Source of the DNA: an uncultured Muribaculaceae bacterium
Lineage (GTDB): Bacteria > Bacteroidota > Bacteroidia > Bacteroidales > Muribaculaceae
Assembly (NCBI GenBank): GCA_910578095.1
Contig: CAJTOZ010000012.1
Coordinates: forward strand, 8,958 to 72,957
Direction: 5' to 3'
Length of the DNA stretch: 64,000 nucleotides
The position numbers and the translations under genes were made by a program. The notes beneath the pieces were generated by a model. The model worked only from the letters and a program-made list of their open reading frames with translations. It was not told where the DNA came from and made no database searches. Each line of letters begins with the position of its first letter. Within the stretch, counting starts at the first letter, position 1. Positions 1 through 8,559 of the stretch are shown piece by piece.

Positions 1-987
1 CAGACTGTCCAGAGGCACATGCGCGCTGTCGGCTTCATTCTGATACTGGCACGACAGCCCCACATTCATCACCGGCAGGGGCTCGGCGCCGATGTCCTCG
101 GCCAGCAGGAAGTACTCGTAGAAGCCGAGACCGTAGCTCTGATAGTAGTCGGGGAAGAAACGGTTGGTGAAGGTATAGTGCCAGCGGTTTTCGTTGAGCG
201 GTCGGTTTTCCACGGGTCCCACCGTGTTTTTCCACTGATAGCGCGTGGGCAGATCGGTGCCCTCCACTATGCATCCACCGGGAAAGCGCAGCAGCCCGGG
301 ATGCAGGTCGGCGAGTTTCTGTGCCAGATCGCGGCGCAGTCCGCCGCGACGTCCTTTCCACGTGTCGGCAGGAAATAGCGACACATGCTCTATATCGGCC
401 GTGGCACTACCCTCAAGGAATATGCGCAGGCGCCCCTTGGCCACAGTGGCATCGGGGGTCAGCACAGCCTCGTAGCATCGCCACTCGCCCGGCGCGGCCG
501 CCACGGCTGCCGAAGCCACCACCTGGGTGCGCCGCGATGTGGACGGGTCTATCAGCTCCACGCGCATGCGGGCGGTATCGGCCGTGGCACTGCGGGCCCA
601 CACCGAGAAACGGTATTCTTCGCCCCGACGCACGCTCACACCGAAAAATCCTTCGTTGTCCACGCCGGTGTGCTTGTGGGCGTGGCCGGAGGGCGAGAGC
701 CGCACGTAGTGGGGGTTGCGCTCGAAGGGCCCGTCGGAACGGAGCTCCACATTGCCGAAGGCGCGCCAGCCCTGCAGATGCTGCGGAAACTCAAACGAGC
801 GGTTTTTCACCATCTCGGCATACAGGCCGCCATCGGCGGCAAAATTTATATCCTCAAAAAACAAGCCGTACATGGTGGGCTGCACCACGGCTCCGGCGCG
901 GTCGGCGCGCACGGTGATGTCGTTGCCGGCACCCCAGCCTGCGAGGGCACACGCCGACATAATGCTTGCTGCTATAATGCTTTTCAT
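1..987 (-). CDS. GH51 alpha-L-arabinofuranosidase, C-terminus cut by window edge
   Basis: The first 329 codons of a secreted GH51 enzyme, open to base 1; the C-terminus lies outside the window. The start at 987 gives a hydrophobic signal peptide (MKSIIAASIMSACALAG). The typical Bacteroidetes GH51 opening GLFFEDINFAADGGLYAEM follows near residue 42. Next comes a jelly-roll-like inserted region (about residues 75-210), then RFPGGCIVEG and VGPVENRPLNENRW, characteristic of the GH51 barrel. The catalytic glutamates would lie beyond the window. The family removes arabinofuranose side chains from arabinan or arabinoxylan. A -7-like TATATTTG (996-1003) sits only 8 nt before the ATG and has no partner -33 box, so I do not call it a promoter. 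Its link to the mannan locus is unclear. Confidence 0.88.
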   Translation of the reverse strand, partial: MKSIIAASIMSACALAGWGAGNDITVRADRAGAVVQPTMYGLFFEDINFAADGGLYAEMVKNRSFEFPQHLQGWRAFGNVELRSDGPFERNPHYVRLSPSGHAHKHTGVDNEGFFGVSVRRGEEYRFSVWARSATADTARMRVELIDPSTSRRTQVVASAAVAAAPGEWRCYEAVLTPDATVAKGRLRIFLEGSATADIEHVSLFPADTWKGRRGGLRRDLAQKLADLHPGLLRFPGGCIVEGTDLPTRYQWKNTVGPVENRPLNENRWHYTFTNRFFPDYYQSYGLGFYEYFLLAEDIGAEPLPVMNVGLSCQYQNEADSAHVPLDSL

Positions 988-1044
988 GATGCTTGCAAAT
1001 ATAATCAATTATTATTTATAATACGTGCGAGCAGCCTAAAATCA

Positions 1045-1962
1045 CTAACCGAGCGATGAAATCACCTCACGGTTGGCCCGGTCCACTTCATCGTTGTCGA
1101 GCGACGCGAGATATATGCGCGTGGTATGCTCGCTGTCGTGCCCCATACCCTCGCTTATCACACTCAGCGGCACCCCGCGGCTGTAGGCGGCCGAGGCCCA
1201 CGAGTGGCGAGCCACATACATCGTGAGCGGAGCCGCGATTCCGGCCAGGCATCCCACCTCCTTCAGCCTCCGGTTGATATTATAGGCCACCTTGCGGCAC
1301 GCCGGACGCACCGACGGCATACGGCCTCCTATCAGCGGCAGCAGATATGGCGATGCCGGCGGATAACGGTCGACGATGGCCTGCATCTCCGGCAGCCACG
1401 CCACAGACATAGACCGGCCGGTTTTGCGGCGGACATACTCCACCCGCCCGTAGCGCAACTGGTCGCGCTGCAGCAGCGCCATATCTATGAAGCTCATGCC
1501 CCGCAGATAGAAGCTGAGCATGAACATATCGCGGGCATAAGCCAACTGCGGCAGGTGGGCCAACGGCAGATCCCGCACCCGGGCGACTTCCGCAGCCGAC
1601 AGGGCGCGCTTGACCGTTCGGTCCACACCCGTGTAGACATGCCGGAAAGGATGCTGAAAAGCCACAAGCCCCGCATCGGCCGCGCGGTTGTAGACAGCAC
1701 GCAGTATGCGCATGTAGAACGACACGCTGTTGCGCACCAGTCCGCGCCCGAGAAGATAACCCTCGTAGGCTTGCAGGGTGTCGTCGGTGAAATCGGCAAG
1801 CGTGGGGGGCTTGGGCGCCATAAATTTGCTGAAACTGCTGAGAGCGCTGCTGTATGTCTCGGAGGTGCGGGCGTGCCCGCTGGCGCGGAGCGAGGCGATG
1901 ATGCCGCCCATATAGTCGCCCAGCAGTACGCCGGCTGCGGCGGGAGTGGTGATGGTCTGCAT
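1045..1962 (-). CDS. Tyrosine site-specific recombinase
   Basis: A 305-residue phage-integrase-type recombinase of the kind common in Bacteroides. An N-terminal SAM-like core-binding domain (about residues 20-110) is followed by the catalytic domain. The conserved Arg is in SFYLRGMSFIDM, a box-II-like YVARHSWAS follows, and the motif GHDSEHTTRIYL supplies the nucleophilic Tyr. The usual first His of the HxxR box is replaced by Tyr, as in many Bacteroidetes members. I chose the Met at 1962 (MQTITTP). The open frame extends to 2055, but that extension overlaps the end of the Sel1 gene and has no domain. Relatives integrate mobile elements or invert promoters. No inverted-repeat pair or attachment site is obvious nearby, so its target is unknown. 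Confidence 0.85.
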   Translation of the reverse strand: MQTITTPAAAGVLLGDYMGGIIASLRASGHARTSETYSSALSSFSKFMAPKPPTLADFTDDTLQAYEGYLLGRGLVRNSVSFYMRILRAVYNRAADAGLVAFQHPFRHVYTGVDRTVKRALSAAEVARVRDLPLAHLPQLAYARDMFMLSFYLRGMSFIDMALLQRDQLRYGRVEYVRRKTGRSMSVAWLPEMQAIVDRYPPASPYLLPLIGGRMPSVRPACRKVAYNINRRLKEVGCLAGIAAPLTMYVARHSWASAAYSRGVPLSVISEGMGHDSEHTTRIYLASLDNDEVDRANREVISSLG

Positions 1963-2029
1963 TTTTTGGCGTAAAGTAACAAACTGCACGCGTAAAACGC
2001 AAACGCCCACGCCAGGCAACTGCGTTGCG

Positions 2030-3454
2030 CTACCGCCCCAGGCGGGTGAGCGCATCCCGGGCCAATGTGTAGTTCTGGGCGGCGGCTTTGCGATACCAGC
2101 GCACGGCTTCCTCTACGTTTTGCCCTACCCCGCGCCCATTTTCATACATGTGTCCCAGATTGTATTGCCCGCGGGCAAAACCCTGCTCGGCTGATTTGCG
2201 GTACCAGCGCACGGCCTCCGAAAGGTCCTGATCCACACCCCGGCCACTGTCATACATATAACCAAGGTTGCATTGGCCCGTGGAAAAACCTTGCTCAGCC
2301 GACTTACGGTACCAGCGCGCGGCCTCCGAATAGTCCTGGCTCACGCCGCGGCCGCTGTCATACATATAACCAAGATTGCATTGGCCACGGGCATTGCCTT
2401 GCTCGGCCGATTTACGGTACCAGCGAACGGCTTCCGAATAGTCCAGACCCACACCGTGGCCGGTTTCATACATATAACCAAGGTTGCTTTGGCCGAGAGC
2501 ATTACCTTGCTCGGCCGACTTACGGTACCAGCGAACGGCCTCCGAATAGTCCTGGCTCACGCCGCGGCCGCTGTCATACATATAACCAAGGTTACATTGG
2601 CCGAGAGCATTGCCTTGCTCGGCCGATTTACGGTACCAGCGAACGGCTTCCGAAAGGTCCTGACCCACACCGCACCCACCGTCATACATATAACCAAGGT
2701 TGCTTTGGCCGAGAGCATTACCTTGCTCGGCCGATTTGCGGTACCAGCGCACGGCCTCCGAATAGTCCTGGCTCACGCCGCGGCCATTGGCATACATATA
2801 ACCAAGGTTGTTTTGGGCTGCATCATTACCTTGCTCGGCGGCCTTGCGATACCAGCGCACGGCCTCCGAATAGTCCACTTTTCCCAAATGGCCGTTTTCA
2901 TGTATCAGTCCAATATAATTCTGGGCGCGTTTGTCGTCCCGGATGCTCATGAACAGATCGTAGGCTGTGGCATACAGATGGTCGTCATACGCCTTCACCG
3001 CGCGGTCGTACACTTCATTCACATCCGGCACGGGCGCAGGAGCCACCACCGCCGGAGCAGTCTGGGATACGGCCGGCGCACCGGCCTCGGAAAGCTTCAG
3101 TATATATGTCATCTGGCCGGAAAGGCTCGGATAGTCATGATCCATAAATTTGATGTGCAGGGGCAGATGATGCTCGAACACCAACTCCAACTGCTTGGAA
3201 TCGTGCGACATATACACCCACTTTTCCATGCCTGCGGACACGATGTCGCCCACCACGGACCCGCGCGCAGCAGCGATATTGTCGGCCACATACACTTTCA
3301 CCACCGCACACTTGCGGCCGTTGGCATCGATGCGCGAATTCACGCGCGCCGTAAGGTCCTTAGGCGCAATCTCGAAGCTCGCTACGGCAAATTCCTGAGC
3401 CGTAGCGCTCAAATGAAGGAGCAGAAGCAGGCAGACAATCAGATATTTCGGCAT
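2030..3454 (-). CDS. Secreted Sel1-repeat (TPR-like) protein, copy 1
   Basis: 474 residues from the start at 3454. A signal peptide ends near SATAQ. An N-terminal beta-rich domain follows (about residues 20-115) with basic and aromatic segments such as KWVYMSHD. Then comes a degenerate repeat (SIRDDKRAQNYIGLIHENG) and about eight 36-residue Sel1 units of the type DYSEAVRWYRKSAEQGNA / NLGYMY..G.GV. Sel1 solenoids bind proteins or peptidoglycan partners; the specific role here is unknown. An upstream Met at 3475 would leave almost no leader after the promoter at 3483-3514, so the internal Met is preferred. It is a tandem paralogue of the gene at 3619-5151. Confidence 0.85.
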   Translation of the reverse strand: MPKYLIVCLLLLLHLSATAQEFAVASFEIAPKDLTARVNSRIDANGRKCAVVKVYVADNIAAARGSVVGDIVSAGMEKWVYMSHDSKQLELVFEHHLPLHIKFMDHDYPSLSGQMTYILKLSEAGAPAVSQTAPAVVAPAPVPDVNEVYDRAVKAYDDHLYATAYDLFMSIRDDKRAQNYIGLIHENGHLGKVDYSEAVRWYRKAAEQGNDAAQNNLGYMYANGRGVSQDYSEAVRWYRKSAEQGNALGQSNLGYMYDGGCGVGQDLSEAVRWYRKSAEQGNALGQCNLGYMYDSGRGVSQDYSEAVRWYRKSAEQGNALGQSNLGYMYETGHGVGLDYSEAVRWYRKSAEQGNARGQCNLGYMYDSGRGVSQDYSEAARWYRKSAEQGFSTGQCNLGYMYDSGRGVDQDLSEAVRWYRKSAEQGFARGQYNLGHMYENGRGVGQNVEEAVRWYRKAAAQNYTLARDALTRLGR

Positions 3455-3482
3455 AGATATGTGGCTGTGTGACATTTGAATG

Positions 3483-3514
3483 CAAATTTAGCCATTAAGG
3501 CCGAATTATGCAAA
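3483..3514 (-). promoter_or_regulatory. Bacteroidetes-type promoter of Sel1 copy 1
   Basis: On the minus strand, TTTG (3511-3514), 20 nt, then TAAATTTG (3483-3490). This fits the Bacteroides -33/-7 consensus. The same element precedes copy 2. Confidence 0.7.
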
Positions 3515-3618
3515 TACGCAAAAAAGCAACACAAAAGTAAATGATTATCCGCAAAAACTATCCAATCAACAAACTGCATGCGTAAAACGCACCCTTCACG
3601 GCATGTTGCCGCGATGCG

Positions 3619-5151
3619 CTACCGCCCCAGACGGGTCAACGCATCCATGGCCGATGTATTGTTCTGGGCGGCAGCCTTACGGTACCAGCGCACGGCCTCC
3701 TCAATGTCTTTACCTACACCCTGGCCGTTTTCATACATACATCCCAGATTGTATTGGCCGTCAGCATCACCCTGCTCGGCCGATTTTCGGTACCAGCGCG
3801 CGGCCTCCGAATAGTCCTGGCCCACACCCAAGCCGTTATAATACATATAGCCAAGATTGCATTGGGCACTCGCTTGACCCTGTTCGGCCGATTTACGGTA
3901 CCATCCCGCGGCTTTGGAATAATCCTGGTCCACACCCAAGCCGTTATCATACATAATACCAATACAGTATTGGGCAAGGGCATGGCCCTGATCCGCCGCT
4001 TTACAAAACCAACGCACTGCCTCGGAATAATCCTGGCCCACACCCCAGCCGTTATAATGCATACTACCAAGATTGTATTGGGCACGGGCATAACCCTGAT
4101 CCGCCGCTTTACGAAACCAACGCACTGCCTCGGAATAATCCTGGCCCACACCCCAGCCGTTATAATACATAATACCAATACTGTATTGGGCAAGGGCATA
4201 GCCCTGATCCGCCGATTTACGGTACCAACGCACTGCCTCTGAATACTCCTGCCCCACACCTCGGCCGTTTGCATACATCGAGCCAAGATTGAGTTGGGCA
4301 CGGGCTTGACCCTGTTCGGCAGCTTTACGGTACCAACTCACAGCTTCCGAATAGTCCTGACCTATGCCTCGGCCACTTTCATACATATAGCCAAGGTTGC
4401 ATTGGGCAGCGGCATCACCCTGCTCTGCGGATTTACGGTACCACCGCACTGCCTCGGAAAGGTCCTGGTCCACGCCTTGGCCATTTTCATACATACAGCC
4501 AAGATTGCATTGGCCACGGGCATGACCTTGCTCGGCGGCCTTGCGGTACCAGCGCACGGCCTCCGATAAGTCCACTTTTCCCAAATGGCCGTTTTCATGT
4601 ATCAGTCCAATATAATTCTGGGCGCGTTTGTCGTCCCGGATGCTCATGAACAGATCGTAGGCTGTGGCATACAGATGGTCGTCATACGCCTTCACCGCAC
4701 GGCCGTACACTTCATTCACATCCGGCACGGGCGCAGGAGCCACCACCGCCGGAGCAGTCTGGGATACGGCCGGCGCACCGGCCTCGGAAAGCTTTAGTAT
4801 GTAGACCATCTGGCCGGAAAGGCTCGGATAGTCATGATCCATAAATTTGATGTGCAGAGGCAGATGACGCTCGAACACCAGCTCCAAATGCTTGGAATCG
4901 TGCGACATATACACCCACTTCTCCATGCCTGCGGACACGATGTCGCCCACGACCGACCCGCGCGCAGCAGCAATATTGTCGGCCACATACACTTTCACCA
5001 CCGCGCACTTGCGGCCATTGGCATCGATGCGCGAATTCACACGCGCCGTAAGGTCCTTAGGCGCAATCTCGAAGCTCGCTACAGCAAATTCCTGAGCCGT
5101 AGCGCTCAAATGAAGGAACAGAAGCAGGCAAACAATCAGATATTTCAGCAT
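3619..5151 (-). CDS. Secreted Sel1-repeat (TPR-like) protein, copy 2
   Basis: 510 residues, paralogue of the gene at 2030-3454. The signal peptide and N-terminal domain differ from copy 1 at only a few positions (for example LELVFERHLPLHIKF against LELVFEHHLPLHIKF). It carries about nine Sel1 units, one more than copy 1, and these are more diverse (YNGWGVGQDYSEAVRWFRKA types). Both genes end with the same style of terminal half-repeat (EEAVRWYRKAAAQN...DALTRLGR). Each copy has its own promoter, so they are probably separate transcripts. Function is not known; the conserved N-terminus with drifting repeats suggests the same location with altered partner specificity, which is inference. Confidence 0.85.
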   Translation of the reverse strand: MLKYLIVCLLLFLHLSATAQEFAVASFEIAPKDLTARVNSRIDANGRKCAVVKVYVADNIAAARGSVVGDIVSAGMEKWVYMSHDSKHLELVFERHLPLHIKFMDHDYPSLSGQMVYILKLSEAGAPAVSQTAPAVVAPAPVPDVNEVYGRAVKAYDDHLYATAYDLFMSIRDDKRAQNYIGLIHENGHLGKVDLSEAVRWYRKAAEQGHARGQCNLGCMYENGQGVDQDLSEAVRWYRKSAEQGDAAAQCNLGYMYESGRGIGQDYSEAVSWYRKAAEQGQARAQLNLGSMYANGRGVGQEYSEAVRWYRKSADQGYALAQYSIGIMYYNGWGVGQDYSEAVRWFRKAADQGYARAQYNLGSMHYNGWGVGQDYSEAVRWFCKAADQGHALAQYCIGIMYDNGLGVDQDYSKAAGWYRKSAEQGQASAQCNLGYMYYNGLGVGQDYSEAARWYRKSAEQGDADGQYNLGCMYENGQGVGKDIEEAVRWYRKAAAQNNTSAMDALTRLGR

Positions 5152-5179
5152 AGATGTGTGGCTGTGTGACATTTGAATG

Positions 5180-5211
5180 CAAATTTAGCCATTAAGGCCG
5201 GATTATGCAAA
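5180..5211 (-). promoter_or_regulatory. Bacteroidetes-type promoter of Sel1 copy 2
   Basis: TTTG (5208-5211), 20 nt, TAAATTTG (5180-5187) on the minus strand, duplicated together with the gene. Confidence 0.7.
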
Positions 5212-5223
5212 TACACAAAATAC

Positions 5224-5253
5224 CCCCCGGAAGTTGCGGAAAACTTCCGGGGG
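5224..5253 (-). terminator. Terminator after the epimerase gene
   Basis: A perfect 12-bp stem (CCCCCGGAAGTT / AACTTCCGGGGG) with a 6-nt loop, followed on the minus strand by GTATTTTGTG. It lies 28 nt past the epimerase stop and ends the mannan cluster. Confidence 0.8.
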
Positions 5254-5281
5254 ATACCTCATACAATATCATCCGTCCGGA

Positions 5282-6499
5282 TCACTCCCCGGCGAGTATC
5301 TCTTCTATTCGCTCGGCGGCCTCCAGACACATGCGTCCGTTGTGGTAGGGACACTTCCAGAAACCGGCTTTGTCGTCGGCGCGGTTGGCCGTCGTGCCAC
5401 GGCGGCTCCACAGCCATTCGCCATGCTCGCGGTCCACGATATTGTCGCGGATATAGTCCCAGCTTTGCACTGCCATGGGCAAAAACTCGCTGCGGCCGTG
5501 GAAAATGTACTGATACAGCTGTCCGAGCACATTCTCAGCCTGCACCCACCAGTGTTTGTCGTCGTCATAGCGGCCGGAGGCATGGCGCTCATACACCATG
5601 GAGCCGTCGAAACAACGTCCCTCCATCGCGGCATCGGCTATGCGGCGGGTGGTGTCGAGCGTGCGGCCGAGCAGATCGTCGTCGGCGAGCACCTGCTCGG
5701 TCTCCAGCATCAGCCATGAGGCCTCGATGTCGTGGCCGTAGCTTATCTCGGCATCCTGGCGGTGCCAGTCGTCGTCGAAGAAGAGGCTGAGATGGCCGCG
5801 GCCATCGCGTCCGGTGAAGGTGTCGAGGAAGAGGCGCAGCAGCGATGCCGTGGCCTCGCGCAGCTCTGCATCGGGCCACACGCGCAGCAGATTGGTGTAT
5901 GGCTCTATGATGTGCAGGTGGGTGTTCATCGTCTTGCTGGCGTTGTCGTCCTTGGCGCTCAGGCGCATGTCGGCAATCGGGGTCCAGTCGCGCTGAGCGG
6001 CCTCGAGATAGCCACCGCGCTCGCGGTCGCGGCTGTGTGTCTCGATATCGTGGAAGAGACGCTTCGCATAGTCCAGAGCCTCGGCATCGCCGGTGGCGCG
6101 GGCATACTCGCTCAGCCCGTAGATGGCGAAACCTATGGCATAGAACTGCTTTTTGGTGTCGAGCGGCGTGCCGTCGGCATTGAGGCTCCAGTAGATGCCG
6201 CCATACTCGGGATCGTAGAAACGGTCGATTATCTCACGCTTGGCACGTGTGGCCGTCTCAAGATATTCGGGACGGCGCAGCACACGGTAGGCCGCCGAGA
6301 ATGTCCAGAGAATGCGGGCATTGAGTATGGCGCCCTTCGCTGCTTCGGCATCGAGGGTGTCGTCGCCGCTGCGACGGCCGTAGAAACCGCCGCGCGGGTC
6401 GGTCATACGCTCCATCCAGTAGGGAAGGATATTGGTCTGCAGCTCATCAAGCACCTCGGCCCGCAGCTGCGCGGCTATCGTTTTTTCTTCGTCAGTCAT
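5282..6499 (-). CDS. Mannobiose/cellobiose 2-epimerase (AGE superfamily)
   Basis: 405 residues from the Met at 6499 (MTDEEKTIAAQLRAE), the usual family length. It is an (alpha/alpha)6-barrel enzyme of the N-acylglucosamine/cellobiose 2-epimerase family. It shows WTFSAAYRVL, DPEYGGIYWSLNADG and MNTHLHIIEPYTNLLR, and the conserved histidines in THLHI, YGHDIEASW and CPYHNGRM. In B. fragilis the homologue converts beta-1,4-mannobiose to mannosyl-glucose, the substrate of the GH130 enzyme encoded at 8834-10009. No signal peptide is visible, so it acts in the cytoplasm. The open frame continues upstream to 6646, but that part lies in a dispersed repeat and is rejected. It is last in the mannan cluster, just before a strong terminator. 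Confidence 0.9.
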   Translation of the reverse strand: MTDEEKTIAAQLRAEVLDELQTNILPYWMERMTDPRGGFYGRRSGDDTLDAEAAKGAILNARILWTFSAAYRVLRRPEYLETATRAKREIIDRFYDPEYGGIYWSLNADGTPLDTKKQFYAIGFAIYGLSEYARATGDAEALDYAKRLFHDIETHSRDRERGGYLEAAQRDWTPIADMRLSAKDDNASKTMNTHLHIIEPYTNLLRVWPDAELREATASLLRLFLDTFTGRDGRGHLSLFFDDDWHRQDAEISYGHDIEASWLMLETEQVLADDDLLGRTLDTTRRIADAAMEGRCFDGSMVYERHASGRYDDDKHWWVQAENVLGQLYQYIFHGRSEFLPMAVQSWDYIRDNIVDREHGEWLWSRRGTTANRADDKAGFWKCPYHNGRMCLEAAERIEEILAGE

Positions 6500-6559
6500 A
6501 GTAAACTTTGTTGATACAGGGGGCACAAAAAGACACAAGCAACAAAATATTTTTTTATG

Positions 6560-6715
6560 ATTATCCGCAAAAGCACCCAAGGTCTTATTCTCAATGTAGG
6601 GACGTGCCTTTGGCACGTAAAATTGGCATGCAGGCATATTATACATCGCAAAGCGATGTCCCTACATTGCGAGCGGTAACCTTAGGATGTCAAATTGGGT
6701 AATTTTGCGTATAAT
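6560..6715. repeat. MITE-like element, full copy (156 bp)
   Basis: Terminal inverted repeats ATTATCCGCAAAA (6560-6572) and TTTTGCGTATAAT (6703-6715), one mismatch. Inside is a 70-bp core (6596-6665) bounded by GTAGGGAC and GTCCCTAC, with two smaller hairpins (GTGCCTTTGGCAC and ACATCGCAAAGCGATGT). A second copy of identical length lies at 55703-55858. No coding content. Confidence 0.8.
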
Positions 6716-6768
6716 CAATTATTTTTTTTGTTTATTTTGTCCCTTATGTCCTTTTGTATCTAAATTTT

Positions 6769-8226
6769 TCATTCATCCACCTTATCGGCTTCGGCAGCGG
6801 CTTCGGCGGCCTCAGCCATGGCACGGCGTCCACGACGCGTGACGCTGAGCTCGGCCACTATGGCATCTACGCGGGCTGTATTGAGCGGGTAGAGCCACAC
6901 AATCAGCATCGACAGCAGAGCCACACCCGCGGGAATGAATGTCATGAGAGCCCACAGGCATGTGATGGCGCTCGCAGGCTGGGCCATGCTGAGCACATCG
7001 GCACCCTCGGGACGCTCCACATATCCGCAGCCATGCAGCAGCCACATGACAGCCGCGCCGCCTATGGCGCCGCCAAACTTCTGGGCCATGGAAGCCGAAG
7101 AGAATATCAGGCCGGTGGATGCGCTGCCGTTCTTGAGTTCGGAATAGTCGCTGACATCGGCATACATCGACCATACCAGCGGCGACATCACGCCGGTGAG
7201 CACCGAGATCACCACCTGCAGCAGTAGCATCATCAGCAGCCCGGCGTTGCTCTCGGGAGAAAGCATGAAGAACACGAGACTGAACACGATGAGCAACGCG
7301 TCGACCATGATGAAGGTGGATTTCTTGCCCAGACGCTTGGTGATGGGAACGGCCAAAGCCACACCCACCATATTGGCCACTTCGCCCACTCCTAAGAACA
7401 GACCCGAGTAGAAAAGCATCGACAGACCGAACACCACGATATGCTGCTCGCCGCCGATGATATCGGCGAAGAAGAAAGCCACGGTGGCGCCGCGCACAGT
7501 ATTAAAGAGGTTGAAGCACAAGGAAGCTCCGTTGAGCAGCCACCAGGGCTTGTTGGTCAAGAGCGCTTCCAGGTCTTTGCCGAGCGAAGCCTCGCTGACA
7601 CTGGTCAGCTGCTCACGGGTGAGCTTGAAGCACAGCAGGAAGAGCACGAAGCAGCAAGCGGCTATCACTATCATCGCAGCCTGCCAGCTGCCCTGCGGCG
7701 ACATGCCCATAGTCTCGGCAAACAGACGGCATAGCGGATCCCACGCGAAGAGGGCTATGAACGAGCCGCCATAGGCAAAGAACATGCGGAAAGAGGAATA
7801 CACTGTTTTCTCCTGCGAATCCTCGGTCATCACCCCGAGCATGGCGCCGTAGGGCACATTGATGCCGGTGTACACCGTCATCATGAGTATGTATGTAACA
7901 TAGGCCCATACGAGCTTGGCGGCATAGCCCCAGTCGGGAGTGGTGAAGAGAAGGATGCCGCAGATGCTGAACGGCGCGGCCACCCACAGCAGATACGGAC
8001 GGTATTTGCCCCAACGGGTGCGGGTGCGGTCGGCGATAGCGCCCATCATGGGATCGCTGACAGCATCCCAGATACGGGTGACGAGAAGGAGCACGCCCGT
8101 GTCGACGAGCGATATACCGAATACGTTGGCATAGAAGAACGGCAGATAGTAGCTGAACACCTTCCAGAACATACTGGAGGCCATGTCGCCGAATCCGTAG
8201 CCGATTTTATGGGTTAGGTTTGCCAT
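6769..8226 (-). CDS. GPH/MelB-type sugar:cation symporter (mannobiose uptake)
   Basis: 485 residues with about twelve hydrophobic segments and the family signatures KIGYGFGDMASS at the N-terminus, DAVSDPMMGAIADRTRTRWGKYRPY (here residues about 54-78) and PYGAMLGVMT. These are typical of glycoside-pentoside-hexuronide symporters (MFS_2). The matching position in the B. fragilis mannan operon holds a sugar symporter, so import of mannobiose across the inner membrane is the likely role. The C-terminus ends in an Ala/Glu-rich tail. It lies 542 bp upstream of the epimerase start region's end (stop at 6769, epimerase start 6499) and probably shares its transcript. The 75-bp promoter-like repeat array lies directly upstream. 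Confidence 0.88.
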   Translation of the reverse strand: MANLTHKIGYGFGDMASSMFWKVFSYYLPFFYANVFGISLVDTGVLLLVTRIWDAVSDPMMGAIADRTRTRWGKYRPYLLWVAAPFSICGILLFTTPDWGYAAKLVWAYVTYILMMTVYTGINVPYGAMLGVMTEDSQEKTVYSSFRMFFAYGGSFIALFAWDPLCRLFAETMGMSPQGSWQAAMIVIAACCFVLFLLCFKLTREQLTSVSEASLGKDLEALLTNKPWWLLNGASLCFNLFNTVRGATVAFFFADIIGGEQHIVVFGLSMLFYSGLFLGVGEVANMVGVALAVPITKRLGKKSTFIMVDALLIVFSLVFFMLSPESNAGLLMMLLLQVVISVLTGVMSPLVWSMYADVSDYSELKNGSASTGLIFSSASMAQKFGGAIGGAAVMWLLHGCGYVERPEGADVLSMAQPASAITCLWALMTFIPAGVALLSMLIVWLYPLNTARVDAIVAELSVTRRGRRAMAEAAEAAAEADKVDE

Positions 8227-8291
8227 GGGATTAGCAGGGCCGCATCGGGCCCGTGGGTTAAGGGGTTAGTGGGTTGATGTTGTTTGTCTTG

Positions 8292-8558
8292 CAAATATAC
8301 GAATTAGTCGAGTGCAAAACCAAATTTATTTGTGTTTTGCCGAGCGTGAGTATATCGGACGACAGTCAAATATACGAATTAGTCGAGTGCAAAACCAAAT
8401 TTATTTGTGTTTTGCCGAGCGTGAGTATATCGGACGACAGTCAAATATACGAATTAGTCGAGTGCAAAACCAAATTTATTTGTGTTTTGCCGAGCGTGAG
8501 TATATCGGACGACAGTCAAATATACGAATTAGTCGGGTGCAAAACCAAATTTATTTGC
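8292..8558 (-). promoter_or_regulatory. Tandem 75-bp repeats, each with a promoter-like element
   Basis: Three full 75-bp units start at 8292, 8367 and 8442, and a 42-bp partial unit starts at 8517, almost without mismatches. On the minus strand each contains TTTG, 21 nt, then TATATTTG, close to the Bacteroides -33/-7 promoter, and an imperfect hairpin GCAAAAC...GTTTTGC. The -7 box nearest the gene (8292-8299) is 66 nt before the symporter ATG. Confidence 0.75.
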
Positions 8559-8559
8559 G

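Larger units (their letters stand above)
1978..5211. repeat. Tandem segmental duplication carrying two Sel1 genes
   Basis: Two direct copies, about 1978-3514 and 3568-5211. Both begin with AACAAACTGCAyGCGTAAAACGC downstream of the gene and end with the same promoter segment. The 5' ends of the genes (about 2890-3475 and 4570-5172) are nearly identical, while the Sel1-repeat regions have diverged. The copies differ by one 108-bp Sel1 unit. Confidence 0.85.

Noticed and set aside
996..1003. Promoter -7 box for the GH51 gene
   Set aside because: It lies 8 nt before the ATG with no TTTG at the right distance; the match alone is too weak.
1963..2055. N-terminal extension of the tyrosine recombinase
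   Set aside because: It overlaps the 3' end of the Sel1 gene and the duplicated segment, and adds no recombinase motif.
1045..5211. Invertible promoter or attachment-site system controlled by the recombinase
   Set aside because: Both Sel1 promoters are in direct, not inverted, orientation, and no inverted repeat pair bracketing a promoter was found.
6500..6646. N-terminal extension of the epimerase (starting MYNMPACQF)
   Set aside because: It is encoded by the MITE-like repeat, has no homology to the family, and the internal Met at 6499 gives the normal enzyme length.
8292..8558. CRISPR-like array
   Set aside because: Units are contiguous 75-bp tandem repeats with no unique spacers and no cas genes nearby.
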